A stretch of 64,000 bases of DNA from Strix aluco (taxonomy: Eukaryota > Chordata > Aves > Strigiformes > Strigidae). Numbering within the stretch: position 1 is the stretch's first letter; each line of letters starts with the position of its first letter. Below are positions 51,436-64,000 of this stretch, piece after piece. The DNA lies in assembly GCF_031877795.1 (NCBI RefSeq), contig NC_133938.1:18026920-18090919 (forward strand). Reading direction: 5' to 3'. Both the position numbers and the translations under genes were made by a program. The notes beneath the pieces were generated by a model. That model saw only the letters and a program-made list of their open reading frames with translations, was not told where the DNA came from and did no database searches.

Positions 51436-53290
51436 GCTGTCAATAGCTTCTCTACAGAGAACTAGTTGGGCCAAATTCTTCCCTGATGTAAATGAACTCC
51501 TTTCATTGTAATCATACCAGTGATGAATGTGGCTCCTCTTTACTTAGAAACAACAAAAGAGCTCACAAGATTAAACATCCTTTCAGTGTTTTCCTTCTGA
51601 TTAAAGCAGGTTTTAGTACACAGAAAATGCTGCAGGCTTAAGAAATGATAGCATATTCTTCACCTTGCTCTGAAGCTTTAAGTCTCCTGCCCAGAGTCGG
51701 CCCATAGCATCCATGCAATTTATTTTGAAAGTTTGTATTTCCAGTGTGCTGCAATTATTTACACATCTGGTGCACTTAAAATTCATATTTCAAAAACACT
51801 AATCTGGGGGGAAAGGGGTTAAAATGTAAAACTAGGGAAAAGCAAACTAAGGGAAAAGATAAACTTTGACAGAAACTTCAAGCAGCTAAGAAGCGCTAGA
51901 ACTGTCAAATCACGCGTTTTGGATTTGAGCTGAATCAAGTCATAGAAGCAGTTTTTCAGTACTTTGTCTGAAAGCAATTTAGCTTTTCTGTGTTAGCAGA
52001 TTATGCAGTTTTCAACAGTTGTTAGAGAGATGACTGATGAAAAGCATTCTCATTGTGGGTGTGTTTCCAAGTATAGACAAAGCCCTTGCACTCAAACCCC
52101 TGTTTTCTTGCACTGATCTCTCCTAAAGCTGAGAGGGGATGTGGTCTGTCAAGCTTTGCACAGCACCATCCCTTCAGCTTCAGGGTTGCTCTTGGGACTC
52201 CAGACTTTTGGGTATGGGATGGCTTTGAGTTTTTTCAGGATGCTTCCTCAAATTATCAAGGGATTGGAGAGAAAAAGAAACAAGCAAAAACCCTGAGCAG
52301 GAATCAGTAGAAGGTGGGGGGTGTATCCTGGTAGGTGCTATGCTGGTGCTCAGCAAGTAGTTCAGGATTGGGCATCCTGAACCTGGATCACACTCAGGAA
52401 TTGGCCCATGGGTACATGAACGGAGGATAACTGTCACGTAAGCACTGACGGTGAGACCTGTCCCTACATCCAACTGTGTTTGGAGGCTGGTCTGTGGTAG
52501 TTTTAACTCAGGTGCAAACCAGCATTGCTCTTGGTTCTGTTGTAGTGTGAGTACTGCAAGGTAGCACTCAGTAGTGACAGCAACACTTCTGGAATTTGGA
52601 ATTATGAATGACAGAATAGCACAGTCAACAGTAAAGGCAAATGCACGCTTTGCAGTAATGGTGTTTCTTAGGTGACCCGTCCCACATTCCTCTGGAGTCA
52701 ATGAAAAGCAAAGAGGCAACCTGAAATCAGAGGATGTGAAAAACTTGCAGTCATACAGATGGTTGAATCCTGTTTCTGTTGCATATCATTTTGGTAGAAA
52801 CAATACTTTTAGTAAAATAAATACTCCCAGATTGCTTCAGATTTCACCTGCCTAGATGGTCTTAAAGAAAATAATGCAGGAATTCACAAATAAATTACAG
52901 TTTTCTGCAGGCAGCAAAATCTTTCCAGTGGAGCAAAGGTATCTGGAGCCCCAATTGTGTGTTTGATATCAGACGTGAATTTTTGGGTCTTCTTCCACCA
53001 GAAGTTCACATGCCAGAACCGCATTAAGCCTCCATCCCCAAACCCATCAGCTATAATTATCCATGGACCATGTTTTCTATTGCAGTATCGCTGACCTTGC
53101 CTGTAATTATTCTTCACAGGGGAAGCTTAGCTCAGTCCTCCAAGTACTGCAGCAACTCTGAACAAAAATAACCCAAAAGTCCACAACAGGAAACGTTAAC
53201 AATGGCAGGATTACTGGCCACTGTGTCACCGTAAAATAAACGAGCAACTGGGAGTTCCGGGAAAAGCAGCACCATGATTAGGTAACGGGA

Positions 53291-53470
53291 GGGACTGGCT
53301 TATGAGAAAAGATTAAATGAGCTAAGTGATGACGAAAGGGTGAACAGAACAACTGCCTGCAAATGTTTGAAAGAAGAAACCATCCAGGACAGGGAGGGAT
53401 TCTCTAAGCTGCTGCCAGGAGTTAAGAGTAATGGAAAGAAACCAATAAAAAGAAAATGAATGCAGCAGTC
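53291..53470 (+). repeat. old CR1-like LINE relic
   Basis: GGGACTGGCTTATGAGAAAA followed by GATTAAATGAGCTAA, then AAATGTTTGAAAG and GGAGGGATTCTCTAAG, follows the order of the 3' coding part of older CR1 families. It is far more diverged than the two intronic CR1 copies. The end points are uncertain. Confidence 0.4.
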
Positions 53471-54576
53471 ACCATAAGTGTTTCTTTAGTTCAGAAAAGA
53501 AACCCAGTGCTTTTGTCCATATGGAAACCTTGCTCATTTGTCCTGTTTTATTCCTCAGCCATATCCCACAAAGCATGGGGCTAACGCTTAAAATTACGTA
53601 ATGGTGCAATATTGCTGAAATCTTTTAGGCTGGCGGCTCTGAAGGCCTGTGAAGGAGCTATGCCAGCAACCTCTTCCAGCTCCTGCCAGATTCAGGCCCT
53701 CATTTCTTGAGGTGCCTCAGAAAGCCTTGAGGCTTCAGCTGAAGAAAGCAGCTCTGCAGAGTGAAGCACTTAAGCCAACACTTCAGTCAAACGATGAGCT
53801 GAACTCCCACAGCTATAAACCACATCAGTGGGTGCCAAATGAGGAACCTGAGGAGTCTGCCCTCAGCAGTCCCTGAAGCTGATGGGTCAGAAAGTACACC
53901 GATTACCCACAGCTATCCTTCAGTCCACATCCCAATCCAGAATGTTTTTGCAGTAAAACAGCTGTGATGCCTTACGTTGTATTTGTTTCCATTAACTCCC
54001 CCCCCCCCAGTGGGCTTATATATTTGTGTTTCTTTGTGTTTGTATCTCTACTGTCCCCAAGGGGATACACACGCTATCCCTAAGGTTAGGGGCAAGTCAC
54101 CAGAGGGCAAGTATCTCCCTCTGATGCAGAATTTGTCCCATCTCTTCGTTCTGCCAGAGATTGAAATCTTTCTTGGAAGTGTTGGACGAAAAGTCCCTTC
54201 AAATGTGTGGTTTCTTTCAGCAGCAGTTTTCAGTCTGCGCTTTTTGAACTGCTGGGCCAGAAGTTTGTGTTTCCAATTGTCACTCTTTGAGAGGCTTTTC
54301 TATTGTTAATGCACTCCCAGGCGCTTTCCAGCCTGGTCTCTTTACAGCCTTTCCAGGGCGCTGCGCGCCGAGGTCGAGGTCTCTCCGTGGCAGTTTCTGC
54401 GGTCAGCCCCCCGCCGCGGCGCGGGGACGGCCACTCGCGGCTCCCCTCCGCCCCGATCGCTGCCCGCCGCACCGACTGGCGCTGATGCCGCCGTTGTTCA
54501 GGCGGCCCCCGCCTCGCAGTTCTGCCTGACGGCCCCCCCGCGGGCCGCGGCTGCCGGTTACCGTTAGCGGCCTGCC

Positions 54577-54597
54577 GGGCGGGGGGGCGGGGGCGGG
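54577..54597 (+). promoter_or_regulatory. G-quadruplex-prone run in the third CpG island
   Basis: Four G runs (54577-54579, 54581-54587, 54589-54593, 54595-54597) are separated by single C bases, a textbook short-loop quadruplex pattern. It lies about 300 bases upstream of the candidate exon donor. Formation is inferred from sequence only. Confidence 0.55.
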
Positions 54598-54790
54598 CGG
54601 AGCGCGGCTGTCTCTCTCGCCCGCTCGGAGCGCCGCCGCCAGCGGGGGCTGCCCGCCCCGGCCCCACCGGCGCCCCCCCGGCCGCCGCCGCCTGCGTCAG
54701 ACCGGAGACGTGGCCCCGCGGCGGCGGGGGGGCGGAGCGACGGCGGGCGGAGCGCGGCTGCAGGCGGCCCCGCCCCGCCCCGCCCGGCGC

Positions 54791-54810
54791 GGCCCGGCCC
54801 GGCCCGGCCC
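54791..54810. repeat. (GGCCC)4 tandem repeat
   Basis: Four perfect copies of GGCCC just upstream of or within the candidate first exon. The same unit recurs at 55064-55086. Confidence 0.85.
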
Positions 54811-54811
54811 T

Positions 54812-54911
54812 GCCCGCCGCGCTCAGCCCCGCACAGCACCGCGGCATGATCGCGCTCCCGCCCGGCCGCCGCCGCCCGTGACCCCGCGACCCCCGCCCGG
54901 ACGCGCACCAG
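54812..54911 (+). other. LRRC8C: candidate LRRC8C non-coding exon 1 (5' end approximate)
   Basis: The 3' border is the donor CACCAG/GTAGGT at 54911/54912; the 5' border is a guess. An ATG at 54846 opens a short Pro/Arg-rich frame and stops within the exon, so the exon looks like 5' UTR. Coding exons of LRRC8C would lie right of the window. Confidence 0.4.
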
Positions 54912-55063
54912 GTAGGTGCTGCCGCGCCCGGGCCGCCCCTCCCCGGGCCCGCCGCTGCCCGCGCCGCGGTCGGGGCATCACCGCGGGGAGGGGGCTCCGG
55001 GGGGGCCGCGCGGGGACGGAGCCGCCGCGGGGCCCGGCGCCGCGCCCCCGCGGAGGGGAGAGA

Positions 55064-55086
55064 CCCGGCCCGGCCCGGCCCGGCCC
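55064..55086. repeat. (CCCGG)n tandem repeat
   Basis: About four and a half perfect copies of CCCGG in the first 200 bases after the candidate exon 1 donor. It is simple-sequence DNA of the island. Confidence 0.85.
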
Positions 55087-55660
55087 GCTGGCGGCATCGG
55101 CGGTGCCGCCCCCGTCCCTGGGCAGCGCCGGGGGAGCCAAACTTTATCCGGGATCGCCGCCGTCTGCTCCCCCGCGGAGGGGCGCGGGAAGCGGCTGCGG
55201 GAGTCCCCCCCCCCCGCCCCATCCCACCTCACCCCATCCCCTGCCGCGCTGGGCGCTCCCCCCCCCCGCCCTCCCCGGTGCCGGGCCGCGGCGCTCGGGC
55301 GGCCCCGAGGGTACCCCGCGGGGCGGCGGCCCGGAGCCAAGCGGGGCTTCCCAGGAGCGAGGTCGGCGGGGAGCGGGGGGAGGCGGAACAGTCACCGCAG
55401 TCACCGTGGAGACGGGCGGCTCGAGGGAAGCCCTTGGCGGTGTTTTCCCCGAAAAAAGGGACCCCAAACCGACCCGCATGACGGGGAGGCGGCGGTTCAG
55501 CCGCGCTCCCACCGCGCCCGCCGGCGGGCAGAGAGGGTGCGGGGAGCGCGGAGCCTCCGCGGGGCTGCGCGGCGCCTCCGGCCCCAGCGGGTCCTGGCGG
55601 GTCCCTACCGCCGGGTCGCGGGGGGAGCGCAGCCCCACCGGAGGCGTTGATGGCTCTGTT

Positions 55661-58600
55661 TTCGAAGAGATTTAAAAAAACCGAAACCAAACCAAAAAAC
55701 CCCAATCCTGATTTGAAATCGGTTTAAAACCAGCTCTGCCTTGTCGCAGTGTGATGGGCGGTTTTGTTCATTATTCACGAAATGCAGTTTGTCCAGTTCA
55801 CTGGAAAGAGTTGACCAAGCAAAATGAGAGGCTTATGAAAGACTGCTGAATGTATCGTACTAGAATTCGATTAGGATGAAAATGTTTAAAAGTCAGGAAT
55901 TCTATTGCACAGTTAAGTATGTGAGTTATGGCTTGCCTTTTAAAAATTTTTTACTTTTGGAATAAGTACTTCCTGTGAGGAAAGACTCAGTATTATGAAC
56001 TGCACTGTTTGAAGACACACATGTACATGTTTGCTCCCATAGAGCACTGTAGACTTAATGATGCTGTAAAAAACTGGACAGGCAGAAAGGTGCTTTGCAA
56101 GATAGTGGAGAAAAAGATGGCAACGCTGGAAATAAATAATAAACCAAAAATATCTCCCTTCCTAATTCAACCAAGTAGCAGATTTCCCCTCCCCCCGCTG
56201 TATTAGACCTGCTTTTACTTTTCTTTTTGGCACTATGCAAGCAGTCAGGAGGGTAGCACTCACTCCCCTGGGCTCACTCTCCTGGAAATGCCTGTTTGCC
56301 CCTGTGGTGGTGCAGATCAGCACCAAGAGTTGGGCTGAGCACAGTTCCGAGCTGATCCTTAATTTTAACCTGGCCTTGGATTCCCGCTGTCTCACAAGTG
56401 CCTGTGCCCAGGGGCTGCCAGCGAGGCACAGCAGCCTGGTGCTGAGCACCTGTGGTTTCTGAATCATTTCCTTTTCCAGTTGCATTCTGAATTTGCTAAA
56501 TGTGTGGCAGCCGTGATGCTGTTTTCTTCCAGTCTCAATACTAACAGGCCCCACCAGAGGTTTTACTGTAATATAACTTTCTGTGAGGTTTTTGTTATTG
56601 TTTACTCTTGTAAGCAGTTTTAGAAAGAAACTTTCTGATGGAAAGCCTAAAAATCTAGCTACTTTGTATGCCCGGTGTTGAGAAAAGCCAGTACTGGTTG
56701 TCAGTGAAGAACAAAATCAGAAACTGCTGAATTCTTCACACAAGTTCTTTGGCTCAGAGCTTGGTGCTATCTTGCAATCAGTTCCTGTACCAGTTCAAGT
56801 TGATTTCCTGAGGCAGCCGCATCCCACCTCAGTATCTGTCTTTTGAGGCCCACAATAAGGGGCTCTGACTGGGAGGGGGGCAGCATCCGGGCTGGGCAAT
56901 AGAGAGGGTTAAACAATATTCAGGTGGCCTTAGCACCAGAGTGAGGACACAGTAAGACCCAACATAATGAATTGGGTCAGAGTGCTGGGAGGAGCAGTTC
57001 CCCTGATTGTCCATTGACCTCTGTTGCAACTGGTTGAAGTGGCCCGTATTCACCACCAGAAAGGCACTTCCCAGCCCAAGCCTTTTTGAATGCTGCGGGA
57101 AGTAAAAAAAAAATTTCAATTATTGTCCAAACAATTCACAATAACAGGAGCTAGAGTTTAATTTTACATGATTTTTCCCTCTTTGAGAAAATTTAGTGAA
57201 AATATACTCTCTGCATTGTCACAGAGCTGTGAAGGGCAGGGGAGGGGCTATATATTAAAGAAAACCCTGAAAGTGAAACAATTTACCTCAGAAAAAACAA
57301 AAAGAGAACCCCAAAACGCTTCTCTTAAAACCTTACTTAGTAAAGCAAAGAAGCCATTCTCCTTCCAGAATGATTTGACAGAAGAATGTTAACAAGTGTT
57401 GGATTTCACATGCTCAACATACTGGAAACTTTACTCTCTTCTTCATCCTTTAGCTGTTTGCCCAGGAATCTTGTGCGACAAAACTCTGATGCAATTTCAA
57501 GCTATAGTGCAATGACTTTTGTTGGGGTTTGTGTTTCGAAGATCTCTTTCCCTTCTAGGAAGATACTAGGTTTGATTCACCTTCTTGGGCGTGTGTGACT
57601 ATGCCATTTGCTCCATTGCTTTCACTCATAACACAAGAGAGGCATCACTGTCTTCCCATCCCCAGGCAGGCAAAGCGTCTTAGACCCGTCTTTAAACCTG
57701 ATAGACCCTGGATCAGCTTTCCTGCACTGTATTCATTTTACATTTTAGTGCCTGACACACACAGCTAATCAGACACACCATAAACTTTACAACTGTATCA
57801 TCCAGAGAGTCGTAGGCTTGGACCAGGATGATTTTTTTTGGCATTTGTCCCAGTACGGAGGTTGTGTCCGGTCTGTTTCTATCTCCCATAGAGCACTGAT
57901 AAACAATCTAGTGTTTGATCAGGTCAGATTTTTAAAAGGTAGGATAGTGCTGTGTATGTGCTTTGCACATTTTCCATTTGTTTGGGAGAATTCTGCATTA
58001 AGATACAGTGCATGTTTTTTCTTGGTTTTAAAAGTAAAACAAAGGCCTCCCCTGAAGCACAGAATGGCACCGTTCTCCATGGAAAGTTGCTAATGCCGCT
58101 GTCACGGCAAGTGTACAAAGTTCCACTGAATTTGAACCAGCATAGGTGAAAACACTTGGTCCTGTAGAGTAGCATTAAAAAATCCATTTCTCTTTCTGTC
58201 AGAGTAAACTTAAACTTTTCCATTGGCTTTCAGATGAGCAGCATCCAGCCTTTTATACCAACTTAAAATCCTGGGCTCAACTACGATCTGCTGAAAATGG
58301 AGACGCTAGCTCACGTCTCCCTTCAGTGGCAATAGGACATACTGATTTTGTATTGATGGGAATCCAAAATTCAACAAGATAGCAATAAGACTGCTGAAGT
58401 GCTTAGAACATCTCCGATTTTATTTACTCATCACTGAAACCAAGGTGAGAGCTTGGATTAATTGCTTGCTCTGGAGCATATGGTGAAGTAGAGCACAGGT
58501 CAAGCCCTGCCCTGAGTGTGCAGTGGTGGAAGATCCTGATATACGTGTGATTTAGCAGAATGCAACAGCTCAGAAGTGGAGGTTGCTGTCAGAAAGCAGG

Positions 58601-61600
58601 TTTGGTGTTCTCAGCGAGCGCTGTTAGAGATCTCCTTTTCCAGTTGATGCGAGTCCTTGATGAGCTCTCTCAGGGGTAGGTAGTTTTCATGCAAGCTTAC
58701 AGAGCAAGATGGGTGTTCACAGACAATACTATTGGAAAAGTCCTTTGTTAAGTATAATGTGATTAAAGAGAGTATTTGCTCTTGCCATCATTTACCCATG
58801 ACAACATAATTTCAAAGACCTGCACACCTGCTATAGTGTGGTCAGACCACCCCCACCCAGCAACTGCTTTGATCTCACAAAGTTTAGGCTTGATGGAAAC
58901 ACCTTTTCTTTTTGTTTGATGCAGGAACAGAATTTTTGGTGGAACAAGTTTAGAGCTAATCCAGCTTTGGTGGGCCATGGGATGGACACTGCGCTGAAAA
59001 AGTCCAATAGAGAATTTAGGCAGATAGTTCTGGTTTTCCACATCTCTGAAGTTTATGATATTTAAAAGTCATGTGAATAGCAATTCTGATTCTGCAGCTG
59101 TTCGTGTTTATCTTCGAGTATGTATAGATCACATCTATTTTATGTGCTTGAATCTCTGTTAGTCTTTCTTATCCTTTCAAGAGTATGGATGAGACTATAA
59201 GCTTTATTTTTATTGCTGGGTATTTTTGTCACAAAGGATGGTCTGGGGGAAGAAAATTCATCAGCTGTGTTTCAGAATACCTGTATGTTTATCCAGGCAT
59301 TTTGAGATCCATGTTTTATGAGACTATCGCAAAGTTTAGAAAGCTCTCTTGTGTAGCATGCAAGTGGGAGCAGAAAAGATCCTTTCACAAATTGTGAAAA
59401 CAGGCATTTCTTTAATGTTTTTGGCTCAATCACTGCATAAAAACTTTTTAACTAACTTTTCAGATGGTTGAGCTGCTTAAGACTCAGAATGGACTCTTTG
59501 TGGTTCCTGTCCCAATTAGGAATTAATTTTTAATTATATCAGCTGAACATTTTTTATTATGAGCACTTGTATTAGCCTGAGGCCCCTGACTGTTCCTTTG
59601 ACAATGAATGGCACTGGTTTGTGTAATATTGTCTGTCCTATGACATTCTACAGCATTGTTTCTGTCTTCATATCTGAGTATGTTAAATAAGTGATTGTGG
59701 AAAACCTGCTATAACTTTGATTAAAACTTGATATGAGTTTACTTTTCTCAATTATTTAGACATTTCAGGAGTACTAAAATACCACTTACTAGATAGTTTC
59801 TTGCTCAGTGCTTTGCTTTGCTTTGCTGTTAGAGGTTTTCACTCGCATTAAGAACATTTTGCAGCTCTGGAAAGAGGACTGGCAGCTTGAGTGATAGCCC
59901 TGATAAACTAAGAATGTTACTCCCAGAGCTGAGAAATGGTCAGTATTGCCTTTGAAGTAGTCTTTGACATGGAAATGCGTAGAGTGTACTTCTCTTTAGA
60001 TTTGAACAAATAGCTCAGCAAAGCCAAATCTCCACACAGGCCTATGTGCTTGGTACAGAAAGAACTCCTGTTGATTTCACTGAGACTTTATCTGGCAGAA
60101 TCTGGCCCTGAACATTTTTTTTGTCTCCAGTTCAACCAAGTCAAAGTCAAAGAGCTGCTGACAATAGGAAGTCTTTTTGGTGTGTAATACATGAAAAAGT
60201 ACTATGACTCAGTTGAAACAAACAACAAGGTTATTGTCTGGGATCCATCGCCAAAGCAGTAGTTACTGTATGTGTAGGTGGAAATTGCAACATATATTTT
60301 GAAATGCAGTTTACTAAAGTTACTTCCTGTTTGCATCCTTCATGTGTCCTCTTTACGTCCCTTATGTCTTCTCTAAATTCTGGATTCAGGCCTTTGAGCT
60401 TCTGCTGCCGCAGTGGATGGTACTGACAGTCCCCGCAGCAGAGCAGGGGATTCACTGCCGCCTCTGAATCTGCCACGCTCCCTCCTGGCTGTTAGGCAGA
60501 GAGGCAGCTGAAACCTAAATGTACACTGGATGCTTCCAGTGCGGGCCTCAGTAACTCAGAGGGAAAAGAATGAAAAAGGTCTAGGTGTTCAGCAAGTTTA
60601 TGGAAGTTCCACCCTTTTCAATTTTCTTGAGCAACTAAATCCCCAGTGATTTACTGGAGTCTTGGCCACAGTCATGTACCTGCAGAGCTGGGGCACTGGG
60701 GAAGCTCGGTTGTGGCAGTTGGCATAATGGAGGGCAGTTTTCTAGTACTTGGGTTGTGACTGTGCGGGAGTTCAGGTGGCACAGCCTAGCCTTCTCCGGT
60801 CAGCACATCTGGAAATGAAACCCCGTTTCTACGCTGAATGGCTGTCACGCAGGGGACAGCCCAGTCATGGCCAGCCTGCTTCCATCCGCATCAATGCTGG
60901 GGTAGCCCCTGTGAAAACTGCATGGGTCTTGTAGGACCACCAAATTGTTGGCGCTGGAGTAATGTCTTCTGTGGGCTGATTGTGTTTTTTCTGCTCCCAA
61001 GATTGCAAACCAGTACCAACTGTGACACGTAATTTTGGTAATGTGGAGTGTGAAATCAAATTAACTCCAGTGGCTTTGCAGGAAGGTTTTGACATGCTAT
61101 CAATTTAGACTCTACCATTGCAGAGAACTGGAAAAAGCAGTATGTTATGATTTTGTAGTACTATTCATTCATATTTCTCACCAAAGGTAGCAAAGAATTA
61201 TCTTTCTGTTTTGCAGCTGGGGAAGCAGCAGCGTGGTGGGTCGATATGGCATGCCCAAAGCAGGAGCACAGGGAGCCCGTGGCCAGGTCCCACTGGGGAC
61301 TCCTGACTCATGCTCTGTTGTCCCTCCCGGCCACATTTCCTCGCCAGCCTCAGCCCCAAGAACATGAATTTGTTTGAAAATACAGTAAACACATGGACTT
61401 TTAAAAGTAACTGTTTGGATGCAAATGGTTTGTTTTCAATGGCCTTCCAGTTCTTTAGCGTGGGATTTATGTTTAAGCAACAGCATCATTTGTTTGTATT
61501 TCTTACTTCAGAATGATGGCATTTCTTCCTATGAAAATCTCCCCTACAGTCAATGGAGCAAAAAGTAACCTGTCATGTTTCAAAAAGTGGCAACATGTGA

Positions 61601-64000
61601 TACTTTTTTGCTATACTCCCAAACAGCCAGCATTCAAAGTAGTTTTTTCCAACTAAAAATTCTTGACAGATTTATTTATTTATTAAATTTTATATTACAG
61701 GAAACACCAATGTCTGTAAGCTTAGCAGGGAAACTGGTCTCCTGAAATGCCTCAAATACAGGGAGAAGTTAGTAGCGGAGGTATTATTGTATGTTGCATA
61801 GGAACTGACCAAGCACCTACACTTACTAAAATGCTGGCGGTTTTGGTCAGTGAAACACAGAGCAAGATAATTAACAAAACTGAATGTCAGGGTAGTTCAG
61901 ACATGATTTCACTGTGTGTACAATGTGTGAGAGAATACACAGATAAGGATGGAACACCAACCTCTCGGGAATTAGGAGCTTCTAATTCTAGCCCTTATCA
62001 TCTTATTTCCCCCTTAGTCTAATCTCACTTTTCCAGACTTGGTGCCTTGTCCCTGGGTTCACTTTTAGTCCTCTCCTGGTTAGGTGATGAAGTGAAGCAA
62101 GTTTGTTATCTGTGATCTGTGGTGCCAGCATGGGCAGTGCCAGGAGCTGTGAGGGGCTCCTGGACACGTGCTGGAGATGAAATGTTCAGCTGCTGAGATC
62201 AAAGGACACATGCAAACCCACAGTTTCCAAAGGTTTCTAAATTAGCCAGCTGTGGGCAGCTGTTCACACTTCAGTAAAAACTGCATCCCTGATACACAGG
62301 CCAAGTTTTGGGGCATGGGGGATCTAGAATGTTTAAAATAAGAAGAACATAAGTTTTGTAGTATGCATAGTTCAATGTTGTTCCCCTAACATTGCTTGTT
62401 TCTAGCAATGGTTTGAACAATTCCTGGCTAGATCATAATTTAAATTTTGTTTTAAATTAGACAGGTTTTTCCTTATGGTCATTTTGGGACCCAATCCCAC
62501 CCAAAAATACAAGTTTGACAAAGTTATAATCAACAGAAAATATGACTGATGATGGTAGTACCAAGCCATTTTCATGCCAGGCTGTGCCTATCGGTCCCGG
62601 CTAGAGAAGACTGTGGCCCTAAGTCCTTGGGGCTCTGCACAGGCCAGTGATTTTGTTTAAATTGGGTATTTTAAGAACACCATGAACCTGACTGCAAAAC
62701 TCCCTTATCTCTGCATATTTAACTGCCTCGGTGTGCAGTTCTCAGTCAGGCAAAATAAGGATGCAAAATTCTGCTTTTCAGTGCAGCCTCAGGCCCTTTG
62801 CTGAGGAACACTTTAGCTGAACTTCAGCTCCTGGCCCAAGGTGTCCAAGGGCAGACAGCAGGGAACCACCTGAAAAGCAACTTTGTGGTATTTATGCAGT
62901 GTAACAAATGTTTACAACCAAGAGCAGCAGGCTGTGGTGTTCAGGGTGAGCAGTGCCATGTCCTGTGTAAAGCAAAACCCACTGGAGTGCAGCCCATGCA
63001 CACGTGGCCTGCAGCACTTGGGCTCTGCTGAGTCCCTGCTATCAGGTCACAAGCTCGTTGTGTGTTAAATATGTGCTGTGCTCTGTTCCTTTAATGAATA
63101 TGCAATAAATCAAGTATGGGAACCAACCCAGAGACCTACTTGCAGCACTATTCCCAAAAGGCATTTCATAATTTATCCTACCACATGCAGTATGTTTAAA
63201 ACAGCCAGGAAGGCGGGTTTTGCCTTGCCCAGTACTTTCTCCTTTCAGTAGATCTCTGATGTGAAAGACCAGGCAGTCCCAGTCTGAATTGTCCCTTGAG
63301 GACATCTCAACCTTGACCCTTCCCAGCGTACTCAGCTGGGCTGCAGTTGTGGCCCTGCGGCCACCAGCCCAAGGTCCCCCACACCAAGGGGAAGGCTCCT
63401 TCCCTTGGGGAGGGGGTCAGGGCCATGTCCATAGCATCTGGGACTTGCTTGGACGCTGTGCCTCTGTCAGGAGGTGGTGGTGCTGATCCTGCATCTGAAG
63501 AAGGTTGATGAGATGTCAGGGAAATGTGGATAAATGTCAGCTGGCTAATCGTTTAAACATCTTTTTTAGTCAGTTTAAGAAACCTCACCAACATTTTATG
63601 GTTCCTAGTTGTAAACGTCACTATTTCTGCAACATTGTCCCTCCCTTCCTGCTACATTCCTCCTCCTTTTTCCCTCTGGTGTGTTTTTCATACCCTGCCA
63701 CTACCAAACCAATAAATTCTGGATGTTAATTGCCTGTCTGGCACCCAGGGGGCCTGATTCTGCTCTGCAGCTGTGGTAGTTCCCCTAAAACAAGCGGTGA
63801 ATGACAGCAGTTGCTTCAATGCATGACAAGATGATTGAGTAACCACTACTGGAAGAATAAAATAACAGAGAGCTTGACTTCTGGTGAGTAACACCTGTAG
63901 CTCGGCAAACACAGCTCTGGCAAGTCCTGGTCTCCCGCCTACAGCACATGAAGCATCAGTGACGCCGCTTCTCTGTTGCATGAGGGTCAGCAAAGCGTGG
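55661..64000 (+). other. probable LRRC8C intron 1 (partial), no exon seen
   Basis: About 8.3 kb with AT-rich to neutral composition after the CpG island. I searched for the LRRC8C N-terminus (MIPVTEF-like) and other LRRC8 motifs and saw none, so the coding exons lie further right. A short (GCTTT)n run is at 59810-59828. Open frames are all about 130 codons or fewer and unrecognised. Confidence 0.4.
59810..59828 (+). repeat. (GCTTT)n microsatellite
   Basis: Three full GCTTT units plus a partial fourth. A short simple repeat with no other significance visible. Confidence 0.8.

Larger units (their letters stand above)
37191..54339. other. intergenic DNA between LRRC8B and the next promoter
   Basis: About 17 kb with no exon I can support on either strand. 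It holds decayed repeats (MIR-like at 51370-51435, CR1-like at 53291-53470), C runs near 46201 and 53999, a palindrome at 39997-40018, and one unusually long but unrecognised minus-strand frame at 52180-52719. No tRNA, rRNA or known non-coding RNA is recognised. Confidence 0.5.
54340..55660 (+). promoter_or_regulatory. LRRC8C: CpG island, probable LRRC8C promoter
   Basis: A dense CpG island of 1.3 kb downstream of LRRC8B on the same strand, with many GC boxes and no TATA box. A plus-strand donor CAG/GTAGGT lies at 54911/54912. In mammals LRRC8C follows LRRC8B head to tail, so the LRRC8C promoter is expected here. No LRRC8C coding sequence occurs in the remaining 9 kb, so the identity is inferred from gene order. 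The island may also fire leftwards, as many such promoters do. Confidence 0.55.

Noticed and set aside
53649-53876. A 75-codon plus-strand frame with coding-like composition
   Set aside because: No family similarity, no clear splice sites and no neighbouring exons; more likely chance.
54230-55705. Open frames of 321 and 330 codons on opposite strands of the third CpG island
   Set aside because: Same GC-driven artefact, with low-complexity Arg/Pro/Gly products and no domain.
55661-64000. LRRC8C coding exon in the right end of the window
   Set aside because: No LRRC8 N-terminal, loop or LRR sequence appears in any frame; the exon must lie beyond 64000.
1-64000. CRISPR array, phage, plasmid or operon systems
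   Set aside because: No spaced direct repeats, bacterial ribosome sites or tightly packed genes; the window is vertebrate nuclear DNA.

Overview
This is a 64 kb piece of a bird nuclear genome. The evidence is one intact vertebrate gene (LRRC8B) split by spliceosomal introns, three CpG islands in AT-rich non-coding DNA, CR1 LINE fragments with the usual bird-type 3' end, and a solo LTR of a family I recall from non-galliform birds. That LTR makes a neoavian bird more likely than a chicken-like one; this is inference, not proof. No bacterial-type operons, CRISPR arrays or phage genes are present.

Layout. (1) 165-1045: CpG island with a good splice donor only on the minus strand, probably the promoter and first exon of a gene running left out of the window (KYAT3 is a guess from mammalian gene order). 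(2) 1046-12000: intergenic DNA with a solo LTR at 1779-2360, a 92-bp-period duplication at 3270-3420 and a possible CTCF site at 2592. (3) 12180-13760: CpG island that is the likely LRRC8B promoter, with a first non-coding exon ending at 13127. (4) 13128-30925: 5' introns of LRRC8B with a probable 52-bp non-coding exon at 28720-28771, two sense-strand CR1 fragments and a MIR-like relic. (5) 30935-34358: the coding region in two exons (712 + 90 codons) separated by a 1,015-bp phase-0 intron, followed by an AT-rich 3' UTR with several candidate poly(A) signals up to about 37190. (6) 37191-54340: intergenic DNA with worn repeats. (7) 54340-55660: CpG island with a plus-strand splice donor at 54911/54912, probably the LRRC8C promoter and first exon. 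(8) 55660-64000: probably the first intron of that gene; no LRRC8C coding sequence is seen here.

Function. LRRC8B is a subunit of the volume-regulated anion channel (VRAC), in which LRRC8A pairs with LRRC8B-E. In mammals LRRC8B, C and D lie in a head-to-tail cluster, and the window fits the start of that cluster.

I found no convincing new biological system. The observations most worth a second look are the candidate 5' UTR exon, the two unassigned or partly assigned CpG-island promoters, G-quadruplex-prone runs at two promoters, alternative poly(A) signals and some unexplained small repeats.
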